DNA of 64,000 nucleotides from Rhynchopus euleeides (taxonomy: Eukaryota > Euglenozoa > Diplonemea > Diplonemida > Diplonemidae), in contig OY723272.1 in NCBI GenBank assembly GCA_963210315.1, forward strand, positions 1,488,001 to 1,552,000, read 5' to 3'. Shown here piece by piece: positions 32,928-42,566 of this stretch. Within the stretch, counting starts at the first letter, position 1; every line of letters starts with the position of its first letter. The notes under the pieces are model-generated. The model saw only the letters and a list, made by a program, of their open reading frames with translations. It was not told the DNA's origin and made no database searches. A program made the position numbers and the translations under genes.

Positions 32928-35900
32928 ATGCAAACCCCCGATGGCGTAGCAGCAGTCACCCCGCCGCCGCCTTCGGCGGCCCCTCCGGTCCACCCCCCAC
33001 CCCCGGGCCCCCAGGCGCCCGTGGTGGCGCCACCCCCCGCGGCGGGGAGACGAAATTCGGCCCCACCGACACCGCCACTCCCTGCAACACCTCCGACGCC
33101 CCCACCGAACCGCCTACACCAGGGCCCTGGTGTGGGTGCCGCTGGCTGCCCGCCCCCACCCCTGCGGGGCGCGCAGCGCTGGTCGGCCAACGGAGCTGCA
33201 GCCCCCCCGAAGGGACGTCGGGCCCCGCCTGCCGCAGCCGCCCCCCCGCCTCCGGCTCGCCAGGCGGGCTGGGGCGCTTCCCGCATCTCGCGCTGGGGTG
33301 GCAGCGGTGCCGCTGGGAGCAACGGGGCGGGCGGCGGTGCCCCCGGGATGCGGAACACCACAGGGTCTGTCAGCCCGCCTCCGCCGGTGCCCCCCGCTGG
33401 GTTCTTCGCGGACCACGGGGGTGGTGGCGGCGGTGGTGGTGTGCCCTCGCCCTTCGGCGGGGTGTCTTCTGTTGCGGCGGGTGGTGGCGGTGTGGGGGAT
33501 GACGAGGATGCCGATTTCCAGGTCGGCGACTTCCTGATGGACTCCGGGCACAGCAGCGGCAGCGGTGCCCCCAGTAACGACACCTCGGAGGTGCGTTTCG
33601 TGGTGAACGAGGATGCGGAGCTCGAAGGGGGTGCCGGGGTCACCATGGCTGCCACGGTGCTGCGGGCCCGATCCCGGAGTGTCCTGTCATCGGGTGCCTC
33701 CGCCAGGGGTGGCGGCGGCCGTGCGGTGTGTGCGGAGGCGAGTGTGGTGATGTCGACGGCGCAGGTGTCCTCGGTGCTGAGGGGGCCGGCCCGATCCATG
33801 ACGCCACCGCCTCCGCCCCCGCGCCCGTCCATCCCGGCGACGATCACATCGCTGCCGTACGTTAAGGTGTGTGGCAGGGGCAGGGTCGGGCAGCAGGGGG
33901 GTCGGGGGGTTGAGCAGCACGGGGTGTTGACAAAACGCTTCGCAATGTGTGCATGAGGGGATGGAGAGGAAGATCCTTCACAGTGGGTGGGGTGGGGGTG
34001 GGGGTGGGGGTTCTGTCTTTGCGCCAGTTGCTCTGCAAGGTGATGGCAGTCGATTGTAGTTGTATGATGCATCGGGGGGCATGTTGCTGCTGCTGCACCG
34101 CCACCCCTACGCACAGGGCTTCGACTATGCTTCGTATAATGCAAACTCTGTCAACGAGGACCGGAGCGTCATTGATGTGCGTGGCAGTGACTATCACCTT
34201 TTTGCCGTGTTCGACGGGCACGGTGGGCCGCACTGCGCTGTGTTTGTGGAGAGCCGAATATCCTCGCGTGTGCAGGAGGTGCGCGATCGGTGCGAACGCG
34301 AATATTTCGCGAGAAACCCCGAGGCCGAGGCCACGGAGGCCCAGCTGGACTGGAAGGTCATTCTCGAGGAGTCCCTGGTGGGCCTGGACCGGGATTTTGC
34401 AAGCTCAATGGCCCAAACCTACCCCTCCTGCGGCAGCTGCTGCATCCTCTGTGTTGTTGTTGGCCTAACCGTCTACACCGCGTGCATCGGCGACAGCCGT
34501 GCCCTTGTGTGTCGCAGACAGCGCACAGACCAACAGGTCGAAATTGTGGGCGTCCCCCTCTCCTACGACCAGGACTGCAAGAACCAGTCCGAATGCACAG
34601 AGGTTCGCCGCCGCACCTGCGACCCGGAACCCATCCGCCGCGGCAACAGTGGGGGTCCCTCCCCTCTGCGTGTCGCAGGGTCGCTGATGGTCACACGTGC
34701 CCTGGGGGACTGCTACCTGAAGGACAAGGACTTGTCGTGGCCCCCCTTCCGGCAGTACGTGCCCTACATCACCTCCTCCCCCATCGTGAGCGAACACCGC
34801 ATCTGCGACCGCGACGGGCTGCGGGACGAATACCTCATCATGGCGAGCGACGGGCTCTACAACGTGCTGGGGAACAACGAGATTGCACAGCTCGTGTCGA
34901 TGCGCGCAGCTGGCGCACGCTCCAACAGGTCGCTGTCCAGCCCCTCCTCCCTGCTGGTCAGCACGGTGCTGGACAGGGTGGCGCAGTCGCAGAGCCTCAC
35001 TGTGAACGTGCTGCGCAACACACCCCCGGGGCCTTCGCGGCGGAAGCTCCACGACGATGTGACTGTGATCTGCGTGCGGCTGGGCGGCAACGGGGTGTAC
35101 GACCCGCATGCCGAGGGGCCCATCCTCTCTGAGACAAGCCGGCTTGCGCGCGAGGCGCAGCTGCAGCGCCAGCAGAACCACGTGCAGCCCGAGCGAGAGG
35201 TGGAGGGCATGCACAGGGAGGCCTCGACCATCTTGCTCTCCGACGGGTCACAGCGGCCCAAGGCGGATGGGGGGCGCGACAGCGTCGCGTCACAGCCCGA
35301 CGATGACACGGCGTCCGTGTCCTCGCATAACTCAGGGCGTGGCGTGCATATGAGCAGCACCAGCAGCACCAGCAGTGGCAGCTCATTTGCGGCGATGTTC
35401 CGCAAGAGCAAGAAGAAGGCAAGGCCTTCGCCGCCCCCTGCGGGTATGTGCAGGTGGTGTAAGGGGTGGGTGGGTGGCTTGGGCGGCTTTGCAGCGGGGC
35501 ATAGTGCAAATGCCCTTGCTTGTTGTGGGGGAAAGGGGTCCAGAGAAGTGGGCATGCCAGAGAGGGTGTACCGACGGCAGCGTATGAATGATGGCGAGGA
35601 ACCAATCAGTGGTGTTGCTGCCTCATCCATGCAGTGTTTTCCCTATGATGAAAACCATGATGAACCCATCATTTTTTTATTTTTCCCGAAAATTGGCTTG
35701 ATGAACTCATCATAACAGGGATTTTCCTTAGGAAAAATATGCTGGGGGCTCCGAGGGTCTTCAGGGGCACTTTTTCTGATGAGAGGCAGTTTTTTCATCA
35801 CGCACAGAACCCAACCCCCCTCCCTAACAGGCGCCACCCCCACAAGGTGCTGCTATTAGATGCAGAAAAAGCTCTCTCAGTTTTTTGGTGGTGGAAGGGG

Positions 35901-37062
35901 GCAAATGCGAAGAACTGACTGTGACACCTTCTTAAAAGAGAAGGGCGAACTGGAGCGCCAGGCCTCGCACATAGGCATCAAGCAGGCGGTGTACTTCCTC
36001 CGACCAGCAGTGCCTGCTCATAGGATCCTGTGGTCAGCACTCACCACGTTCAGCATTTGCCACGGATGACTTGCCAAACGCAACATATGTGCACTACCGT
36101 GGCCTCCGGCGGCTGGGGGGCTCCGCCCCCCAGACCCCCTATGGATTTTCGGGAAACCACTGCGCATACTTACAAAATCAGGGCGTGAAATTTTTTTTAC
36201 ACCCCCCCGAAAAATGTACCTCATCATGAGCCCTGTTTTTTTCTTGATGATCGGGAAAACACTGCATCCATGCCCCATCTGGTTTTGGTTTTTTTTTGAC
36301 CCGGGCATGGTGTGCCCGCGTGGTTGCCTTGGGTCGCCCCACCTGAAAGCAATGATCGGCATTGCCGCACCCCCCTGCCACCTCCACCCCCGACCGTCCA
36401 CAGCGCCAAAGAAGCAGGAACCCCCAGTGTCGCCCCAGGCTGTGGCAGAGACCGAAAAGCCTCAAACAACCCCACCCAAGGTGGTTGCGCCTCGGGCCAG
36501 CCCAGCCAAGCGGAACACTGGCAGTGAGGCGGAGAAAAAGCGGTATGTCAAAGGTGTGGTGGAAGAGGCTGTGGCATTCAGTGAGCCTCTTACAGCCTGG
36601 GTGCTGGGTGACCGCGCTGGCAGAGCGATTTAATACAAAGGGGCGGTCTCGAGCGGGAGGTTCATGGTGCAGGCAACGGAGTGGCTGCGTCTCTCAGCAT
36701 TCTCAGCAGCAAGCTCTCCAGACTACATTGTGTGCTGTCAGCTGACTCTTATCATAGGAGATCCTTGCAGTACATTGTGTGTGGGTGTGATGCGTGTCCC
36801 ACCAAGTGGTGCTCATGCTCTCGCAACAACCGAGACACGAGAGTGTACCTTGAAAGACCCTGAGCGAATCAGGGGGGTTCTGCCCCAAGGGTTACTCAGT
36901 TTGGGGCTCTTGCCGTTTGGAGTCTGTGGGTGGGTGGACTCTCTTGCTGCAGTTCTGTAACAACCATTTCACATGCACAACAGGCCAGCTGAGTCTCAGG
37001 CAACTTCCACAGCGAAGAAGCCGCGTCGCATTAACCTGAAGATGCCGGTGCCGAAGAAGTAA
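32928..37062 (+). CDS. PP2C-type protein phosphatase, four exons, proline-rich N-terminus and basic tail
   Basis: Exons 32928-33866, 34117-35443, 36404-36542 and 36984-37062 total 2484 bases, or 827 codons plus TAA. All junctions keep frame (phases 0, 1 and 2) with GT-AG sites. Residues 1-313 are Pro/Gly/Ala-rich and probably disordered. The PPM/PP2C Ser/Thr phosphatase domain runs from about 314 to 635. It has the metal-binding ED at 327-328, FAVFDGHGG ending at 350, GDSRA at 438-442, TRALGD at 506-511, ASDG at 556-559 and HDDVTV with D626-D627. The usual GSTA motif is GSCC here. A Gln/Ser-rich linker leads to Lys/Pro-rich sequence ending KKPRRINLKMPVPKK, which could act as a nuclear signal or anionic-binding tail. 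The family is Mn/Mg-dependent and the key residues are present, so activity is expected. The first Met and any upstream exon are uncertain. Confidence 0.85.
33867..34116 (+). other. Phosphatase intron 1
   Basis: GTGTGTGG donor and ACGCACAG acceptor, 250 bp, phase 0. It joins a Pro-rich exon directly to the first strand of the PP2C domain, just before the ED metal site. Confidence 0.8.
35632..36264. mobile_element. Non-autonomous hAT-like DNA transposon, element 7 (in phosphatase intron 2)
   Basis: Both ends read CAGTGTTTTCCC as inverted repeats. Perfect 8-bp direct repeats CATCCATG lie at 35624-35631 and 36265-36272. The 633-bp element is related to element 6 by its termini and by an internal ATGTACC block. 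It contains one hairpin module. Confidence 0.9.
36081..36140 (+). repeat. GC-rich hairpin module, copy 10 (in element 7)
   Basis: The lead has diverged (CATATGTGCAC) but CTACCGTGGCCTCCGG, the stem and the TCC loop are unchanged. Confidence 0.92.
36543..36983 (+). other. Phosphatase intron 3
   Basis: GTATGTCA donor, GCACAACAG acceptor, 441 bp, phase 2. The short final exon encodes the basic C-terminus. Confidence 0.75.
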
Positions 37063-37776
37063 ATATGCAGGTGGGCCTGGAGGGGTGTGGGGATGTGGGG
37101 TACGGGGCTCCCGTGGCAGCAGGTCTGCTGGGGACGGGCCCAGGCATCACCGCCCCCCTACCCGCCGCCCTTGCCCGGACACGTGGGTGACGGCATTCAC
37201 ACAACGGTGGGACGTTCAGTGTGTTCAACACTGCGATCTCAGCCTGGAACTGGCAGATGGAAGGCAGTTATAGAGCTTCCGGAGGCAGCATTACTAACGT
37301 CAGGCCGCTCAGTTGCGCAGTACACCATCAGAGACAGTCATGTGAGCCATATGACGTTAATGACCACCACCCATACCAGGTGATGCGGGGACACCGCTTT
37401 TACACGAGAGGGTAAATACGTGGGGAGCGGCGAAAAAGCGACTCTGATGGGTGCGCTTGTGTGTCCCGCCAGGTGACAAACCTCACAAATGCTACGGGAC
37501 GAGGTGGGACACATGACGGGACAGCTGCTGGGACACGTGTGGCTGCCGGACGGAGGGTGACAGTGTGCCTGACCAGAGGACTGGAGGGCACGATCACGAA
37601 AAGTGGACGAAGAGCAGGGCAGAACGAGGGACTGAGGTCACGAGGCCACAAGGAAGAGAACCGAGCTAGTCACAGGACAAGGCGTGACAGTGAAGAGCCA
37701 AGTCTCGATTGCAGCACACTCCTTCGGGAGAGCGAGTGGCTCAGGGAGGGAGTTGTGACAACGGGTTGTCACATTG
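37063..37776. other. Unique DNA between the phosphatase gene and the array
   Basis: No supported gene. Sequence similarity to the array begins abruptly at 37777. Confidence 0.6.
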
Positions 37777-37976
37777 CATGTGCGGGCTTCCGGGCCCAGC
37801 CCGTGTTGCCCGGTTCTCATGATGCTTGTGTGTCCCTTATATGTCGTGCTGAATCTGTTGCCTTGCGGCACTTCTGCACTAGATGACGGCAGACTTGGCC
37901 CTGCGATCTGCCGTGGGTTATTGCCGCTGTCGGACACTGCCCGCCCCGTCCGGGAGTGTCGCGTGTGTGGGAAGTG

Positions 37977-37989
37977 GATTATATATTGG
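37977..37989 (+). promoter_or_regulatory. TATA-like sequence in the array 5' flank
   Basis: GATTATATATTGG, about 330 bp upstream of the start codon and present in every unit, is the only AT-rich stretch of this kind in a GC-rich flank. It lies inside the 5' flank that even the first copy retains. A TGTGTGTTGCAG sequence between it and the gene could be a splice acceptor in the leader. No transcript evidence is available. Confidence 0.35.
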
Positions 37990-38166
37990 AGGGCTGCCCT
38001 TCGATCCTGATGCTGTGCTGCCAAGCAGCTGCCCTCTGCCCGTGCCCCAGCCCCCGCTTCTTGTCGCGAGCCACCCGCATACCGGCTGAGCTGTCCTTGT
38101 CTTGTCATGAGTCTCGCTGACCTGGGTCAATGCGTGTGTGTTGCAGACATGAAATATCAGCATCGC

Positions 38167-38199
38167 ACTGAAGACTCAAAACTCAAAACTCAAAACTCA
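38167..38199 (+). repeat. Heptamer repeat upstream of array gene 1
   Basis: ACTCAAA occurs three times here, followed by ACTCAC. By copy order (1 to 10) the heptamer count is 3, 4, 4, 4, 3, 2, 2, 5, 5, 2. It lies about 120-150 bp upstream of the start codon. Confidence 0.9.
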
Positions 38200-38318
38200 C
38201 ACCGCTCCGTGGTCCGGCAAACCTTTTCAGCCTGGTTGTCGTTTCGCATTGCACATGACACAACCCTCCCGTCAGAATTACCGGGTCGCACACCACACAA
38301 CACAAACCGCACATCACA

Positions 38319-39959
38319 ATGTCCCTGTCGCCGCGTTACTACTCTGCCCTGTCGCCCCGCGTGGCGGTTGTGGCTGACCCCGTGCACACGGCGCTGAGCC
38401 ACCACCATGCCGTGAACGAGATGAGCGCGCACGGGCACGCCGCTGGGGCGGGTGCGCGTGCAGGCGTGCTCGCCGGGCACGCGGCGGGGGCATCTGCCAA
38501 CGCGGCCGTGGCGCGTGCGGAGGCGCTTGCGCAGGCGGGGCAGACGGCGGCGCAGGGCCAGGCTGCGGCGGTCGCAGATGTGCGCCTTGCGGGGGCGTCG
38601 TCGGCACATGCGGCTGCGGCGGCGGATGCGCAGCTGGCGTCGGTGGACGTTGCCGGGCGTCAGGCGGAGTTCGCAAACGAGAACGCACGCGCGACTGCGG
38701 CGGGTGCGCAGGCCGCCGCGGCGTCTGCGGCGACGGGTGCGGCTGGGCGCGTGGCGGCCGGGCGGGAGGGCGCTGCGGCGCTGGCCGCTGCGCGTGCGGC
38801 GTCGCTGGATGCGGCGCGGTCGCAGGTGGCGTCGGACGCGGGCGTGCAGGCGGCACGTGCTGCTGCTGCGGCGGGCGGTGCTGCGAACGCGACGGCGGCG
38901 GAGCGTGCCGCTGCCGCGCTCGCCCACGAGGCGGCAGTGCGGGCGGCTGCGGCTGCCGGGCGTGCGTCGGACGCGGAGGTGGCGGCTGCTGCGGCAGAGG
39001 CACGTCGTGCGGAGGCCGCGGCGGCGGCGGCAGCAGCGGCTGCGGCGGCGCGCGAGGCGGCGGCGGCGGAGCGTGCGGCGTGCACGGCGCTGGCCGTGGC
39101 TGGGCGGGACGCGGACGCGGCGCGTGCGTCGGCTGCGCATGCACGTGCGGACGCGGCGGCGCGCGACCAGCAGGCACGCACGCGTGCGCTGCAGCACGGG
39201 GCTGCGCAGGCGGAGGCCGTGGCTGCGGCGCGCCGTGCGACCTCCGAGGATGCGGAGGCGGCGAACGCCGCGGCCCGTCTGTCGGCGACGGACGGTGCCG
39301 CACGTGCTGCTGCGGCGCTGGCGGGGGCGGCGCGTGCGGACGCCGTGGCGGCCGGTGCGGCTGTGGCGCAGCACGCGGCGGTGGAGGGCGCCGCGCACGC
39401 GCATGCCGGGGAGGCGCACCTGTCGGCGCGGCGTGCGCGTGCGCAGCTGGCGGCGAGCGAGGGGAACCTCGTGCGCGCGTCGAGCCGCGAGGCCGTGTCG
39501 CGGTCTGCGCGCGACGGGGCGGCCCTGCACGCGTCTGTGGAGCGCCAGCGCCACATTGGCGAGGTGTCGGCGCTGGGCCTGGCGCAGGGGCGCGAGGCTG
39601 CGGCGGCGGGCGTGGAGGCTGGGGCACACCTGTCGGCTCACGCGGCGGCGCACTCGGCCGCTGCGGCGGGCTCTGTGGCGCACGGGGCGACGGTGGCCCG
39701 CGCGGTGCACGACGCAAGCCCGCGTCGCGTGGCGGTGCTGGACACGTACGCGCCGGTCGCGACGTACTCGCCTCCCGCCGCCGTGTACTCGCCGCGCGCG
39801 TCGGCGTCGGCACTGGCGGGGTCCCCGCATGCGGCAGCGTACGCGGGGTCGCCGCGCCTGTCGGCATACGCGAGCGCGTCTGTGGCATCGGGCAGCCCTG
39901 TGCTGGATGCGAAGCTGCGTGCGCTGTCGCCTGCGGGCAGCCCGGGGCGGTACTACTAG
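38319..39959 (+). CDS. Alanine-rich rod-like protein, array copy 1
   Basis: 546 codons ending TAC-TAC-TAG, with a second in-frame TAG two codons later. Nearly half the residues are Ala; Arg, Glu, Asp, Gln and His recur between Ala blocks, and there is one Lys and one Cys. Residues about 36-464 are predicted helical by composition and could form a coiled coil or Ala-packed rod. Head and tail share motifs: the N-terminus has SPRYY and LSPRVAV, and the tail (465-546) has SPRRVAV, at least eight SP sites, Tyr residues and a final SPGRYY. SP sites suggest regulation by proline-directed kinases. There is no signal peptide or membrane segment. A cytoskeletal or other high-copy structural role is inference only; LEA-like proteins are an alternative. 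This frame is chosen because variant sites fall at third codon positions. Copy 1 has Thr256, GCG at Ala359 and ATT at Ile413. Confidence 0.85.
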   Translation: MSLSPRYYSALSPRVAVVADPVHTALSHHHAVNEMSAHGHAAGAGARAGVLAGHAAGASANAAVARAEALAQAGQTAAQGQAAAVADVRLAGASSAHAAAAADAQLASVDVAGRQAEFANENARATAAGAQAAAASAATGAAGRVAAGREGAAALAAARAASLDAARSQVASDAGVQAARAAAAAGGAANATAAERAAAALAHEAAVRAAAAAGRASDAEVAAAAAEARRAEAAAAAAAAAAAAREAAAAERAACTALAVAGRDADAARASAAHARADAAARDQQARTRALQHGAAQAEAVAAARRATSEDAEAANAAARLSATDGAARAAAALAGAARADAVAAGAAVAQHAAVEGAAHAHAGEAHLSARRARAQLAASEGNLVRASSREAVSRSARDGAALHASVERQRHIGEVSALGLAQGREAAAAGVEAGAHLSAHAAAHSAAAAGSVAHGATVARAVHDASPRRVAVLDTYAPVATYSPPAAVYSPRASASALAGSPHAAAYAGSPRLSAYASASVASGSPVLDAKLRALSPAGSPGRYY

Positions 39960-40925
39960 TACTAGACACGCGCCGCGCACACAACTCTCTGCCTGCGCCT
40001 GGCCTGCGTGGCGAACACACACACAGAACGGAACTGCGAATCGAACCGAGTAGGAATTGAGTAGGAATTGGATTTCGATCCAGCGATTCAGCAAAGTGAG
40101 GCTGCAGTGAGGCGAAGCGAAGCGAAGCGCACACGGAAGCTGCGACGTGCGCGCCTAGAAACCTGATGAACGGCGAGCTGCCGGTGTAAGACATGTTGCT
40201 GTACGGTGCTGCGGCACCCCCCCACCCTTGTACCTTGCGGCACTGCGCACAGCGCGTGCCGCGTCCCTGTTCCCCTGTTCCCCTGATTCCCCTGCTTCCC
40301 CCGTCGCGTCTTCCAGTGGCGCACATGTGTGTACCTTCCCCGCGTTGCTGTTTGCTTGTGTTGTTATATTCCATGTGCGGGCTTCCGGGCCCAGCCCGTG
40401 TTGCCCGGTTCTCATGATGCTTGTGTGTCCCTTATATGTCGTGTCGTGCTGAATCTGTTGCCTTGCGGCACTTCTGCACTAGATGACGGCAGACTTGGCC
40501 CTGCGATCTGCCGTGGGTTATTGCCGCTGTCGGACACTGCCCGCCCCGTCCGGGAGTGTCGCGTGTGTGGGAAGTGGATTATATATTGGAGGGCTGCCCT
40601 TCGATCCTGATGCTGTGCTGCCAAGCAGCTGCCCTCTGCCCGTGCCCCAGCCCCCGCTTCTTGTCGCGAGCCACCCGCATACCGGCTGAGCTGTCCTTGT
40701 CTTGTCATGAGTCTCGCTGACCTGGGTCAATGCGTGTGTGTTGCAGACATGAAATATCAGCATCGCACTGAAGACTCAAAACTCAAAACTCAAAACTCAA
40801 AACTCACACCGCTCCGTGGTCCGGCAAACCTTTTCAGCCTGGTTGTCGTTTCGCATTGCACATGACACAACCCTCCCGTCAGAATTACCGGGTCGCACAC
40901 CACACAACACAAACCGCACATCACA

Positions 40926-42566
40926 ATGTCCCTGTCGCCGCGTTACTACTCTGCCCTGTCGCCCCGCGTGGCGGTTGTGGCTGACCCCGTGCACACGGCG
41001 CTGAGCCACCACCATGCCGTGAACGAGATGAGCGCGCACGGGCACGCCGCTGGGGCGGGTGCGCGTGCAGGCGTGCTCGCCGGGCACGCGGCGGGGGCAT
41101 CTGCCAACGCGGCCGTGGCGCGTGCGGAGGCGCTTGCGCAGGCGGGGCAGACGGCGGCGCAGGGCCAGGCTGCGGCGGTCGCAGATGTGCGCCTTGCGGG
41201 GGCGTCGTCGGCACATGCGGCTGCGGCGGCGGATGCGCAGCTGGCGTCGGTGGACGTTGCCGGGCGTCAGGCGGAGTTCGCAAACGAGAACGCACGCGCG
41301 ACTGCGGCGGGTGCGCAGGCCGCCGCGGCGTCTGCGGCGACGGGTGCGGCTGGGCGCGTGGCGGCCGGGCGGGAGGGCGCTGCGGCGCTGGCCGCTGCGC
41401 GTGCGGCGTCGCTGGATGCGGCGCGGTCGCAGGTGGCGTCGGACGCGGGCGTGCAGGCGGCACGTGCTGCTGCTGCGGCGGGCGGTGCTGCGAACGCGAC
41501 GGCGGCGGAGCGTGCCGCTGCCGCGCTCGCCCACGAGGCGGCAGTGCGGGCGGCTGCGGCTGCCGGGCGTGCGTCGGACGCGGAGGTGGCGGCTGCTGCG
41601 GCAGAGGCACGTCGTGCGGAGGCCGCGGCGGCGGCGGCAGCAGCGGCTGCGGCGGCGCGCGAGGCGGCGGCGGCGGAGCGTGCGGCGTGCACGGCGCTGG
41701 CCGTGGCTGGGCGGGACGCGGACGCGGCGCGTGCGTCGGCTGCGCATGCACGTGCGGACGCGGCGGCGCGCGACCAGCAGGCACGCACGCGTGCGCTGCA
41801 GCACGGGGCTGCGCAGGCGGAGGCCGTGGCTGCGGCGCGCCGTGCGACCTCCGAGGATGCGGAGGCGGCGAACGCCGCGGCCCGTCTGTCGGCGACGGAC
41901 GGTGCCGCACGTGCTGCTGCGGCGCTGGCGGGGGCGGCGCGTGCGGACGCCGTGGCGGCCGGTGCGGCTGTGGCGCAGCACGCGGCGGTGGAGGGCGCCG
42001 CGCACGCGCATGCCGGGGAGGCGCACCTGTCGGCGCGGCGTGCGCGTGCGCAGCTGGCGGCGAGCGAGGGGAACCTCGTGCGCGCGTCGAGCCGCGAGGC
42101 CGTGTCGCGGTCTGCGCGCGACGGGGCGGCCCTGCACGCGTCTGTGGAGCGCCAGCGCCACATAGGCGAGGTGTCGGCGCTGGGCCTGGCGCAGGGGCGC
42201 GAGGCTGCGGCGGCGGGCGTGGAGGCTGGGGCACACCTGTCGGCTCACGCGGCGGCGCACTCGGCCGCTGCGGCGGGCTCTGTGGCGCACGGGGCGACGG
42301 TGGCCCGCGCGGTGCACGACGCAAGCCCGCGTCGCGTGGCGGTGCTGGACACGTACGCGCCGGTCGCGACGTACTCGCCTCCCGCCGCCGTGTACTCGCC
42401 GCGCGCGTCGGCGTCGGCACTGGCGGGGTCCCCGCATGCGGCAGCGTACGCGGGGTCGCCGCGCCTGTCGGCATACGCGAGCGCGTCTGTGGCATCGGGC
42501 AGCCCTGTGCTGGATGCGAAGCTGCGTGCGCTGTCGCCTGCGGGCAGCCCGGGGCGGTACTACTAG
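40926..42566 (+). CDS. Alanine-rich rod-like protein, array copy 2
   Basis: Protein identical to copy 1. ATA encodes Ile413, and this change puts a stop into the competing Arg-rich plus-strand frame. Four upstream heptamers. Confidence 0.85.
   Translation: MSLSPRYYSALSPRVAVVADPVHTALSHHHAVNEMSAHGHAAGAGARAGVLAGHAAGASANAAVARAEALAQAGQTAAQGQAAAVADVRLAGASSAHAAAAADAQLASVDVAGRQAEFANENARATAAGAQAAAASAATGAAGRVAAGREGAAALAAARAASLDAARSQVASDAGVQAARAAAAAGGAANATAAERAAAALAHEAAVRAAAAAGRASDAEVAAAAAEARRAEAAAAAAAAAAAAREAAAAERAACTALAVAGRDADAARASAAHARADAAARDQQARTRALQHGAAQAEAVAAARRATSEDAEAANAAARLSATDGAARAAAALAGAARADAVAAGAAVAQHAAVEGAAHAHAGEAHLSARRARAQLAASEGNLVRASSREAVSRSARDGAALHASVERQRHIGEVSALGLAQGREAAAAGVEAGAHLSAHAAAHSAAAAGSVAHGATVARAVHDASPRRVAVLDTYAPVATYSPPAAVYSPRASASALAGSPHAAAYAGSPRLSAYASASVASGSPVLDAKLRALSPAGSPGRYY

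Larger units (their letters stand above)
35444..36403 (+). other. Phosphatase intron 2, containing a transposon
   Basis: GTATGTGC donor, GTCCACAG acceptor, 960 bp, phase 1. Removing element 7 and one copy of its target duplication would leave about 320 bp, close to the size of the other two introns. Confidence 0.8.

Noticed and set aside
7858..36140. CRISPR array, given many regularly spaced palindromic repeats
   Set aside because: Repeats are within transposons or tandem gene units, without uniform short spacers or cas genes, in a eukaryotic genome.
38452..40053. 533-codon Arg-rich and 326-codon Gly/Cys-rich plus-strand frames in the array
   Set aside because: The 533-codon frame is stopped in copy 2, and both change residues at sites that are silent in the 546-codon frame.
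38190..40374. Antisense frames of 634 (Arg-rich) and 686 (Pro-rich) codons in every array unit
   Set aside because: They are mirror images of a GCG-biased Ala-rich gene. Silent variants of the sense gene change residues in these frames.
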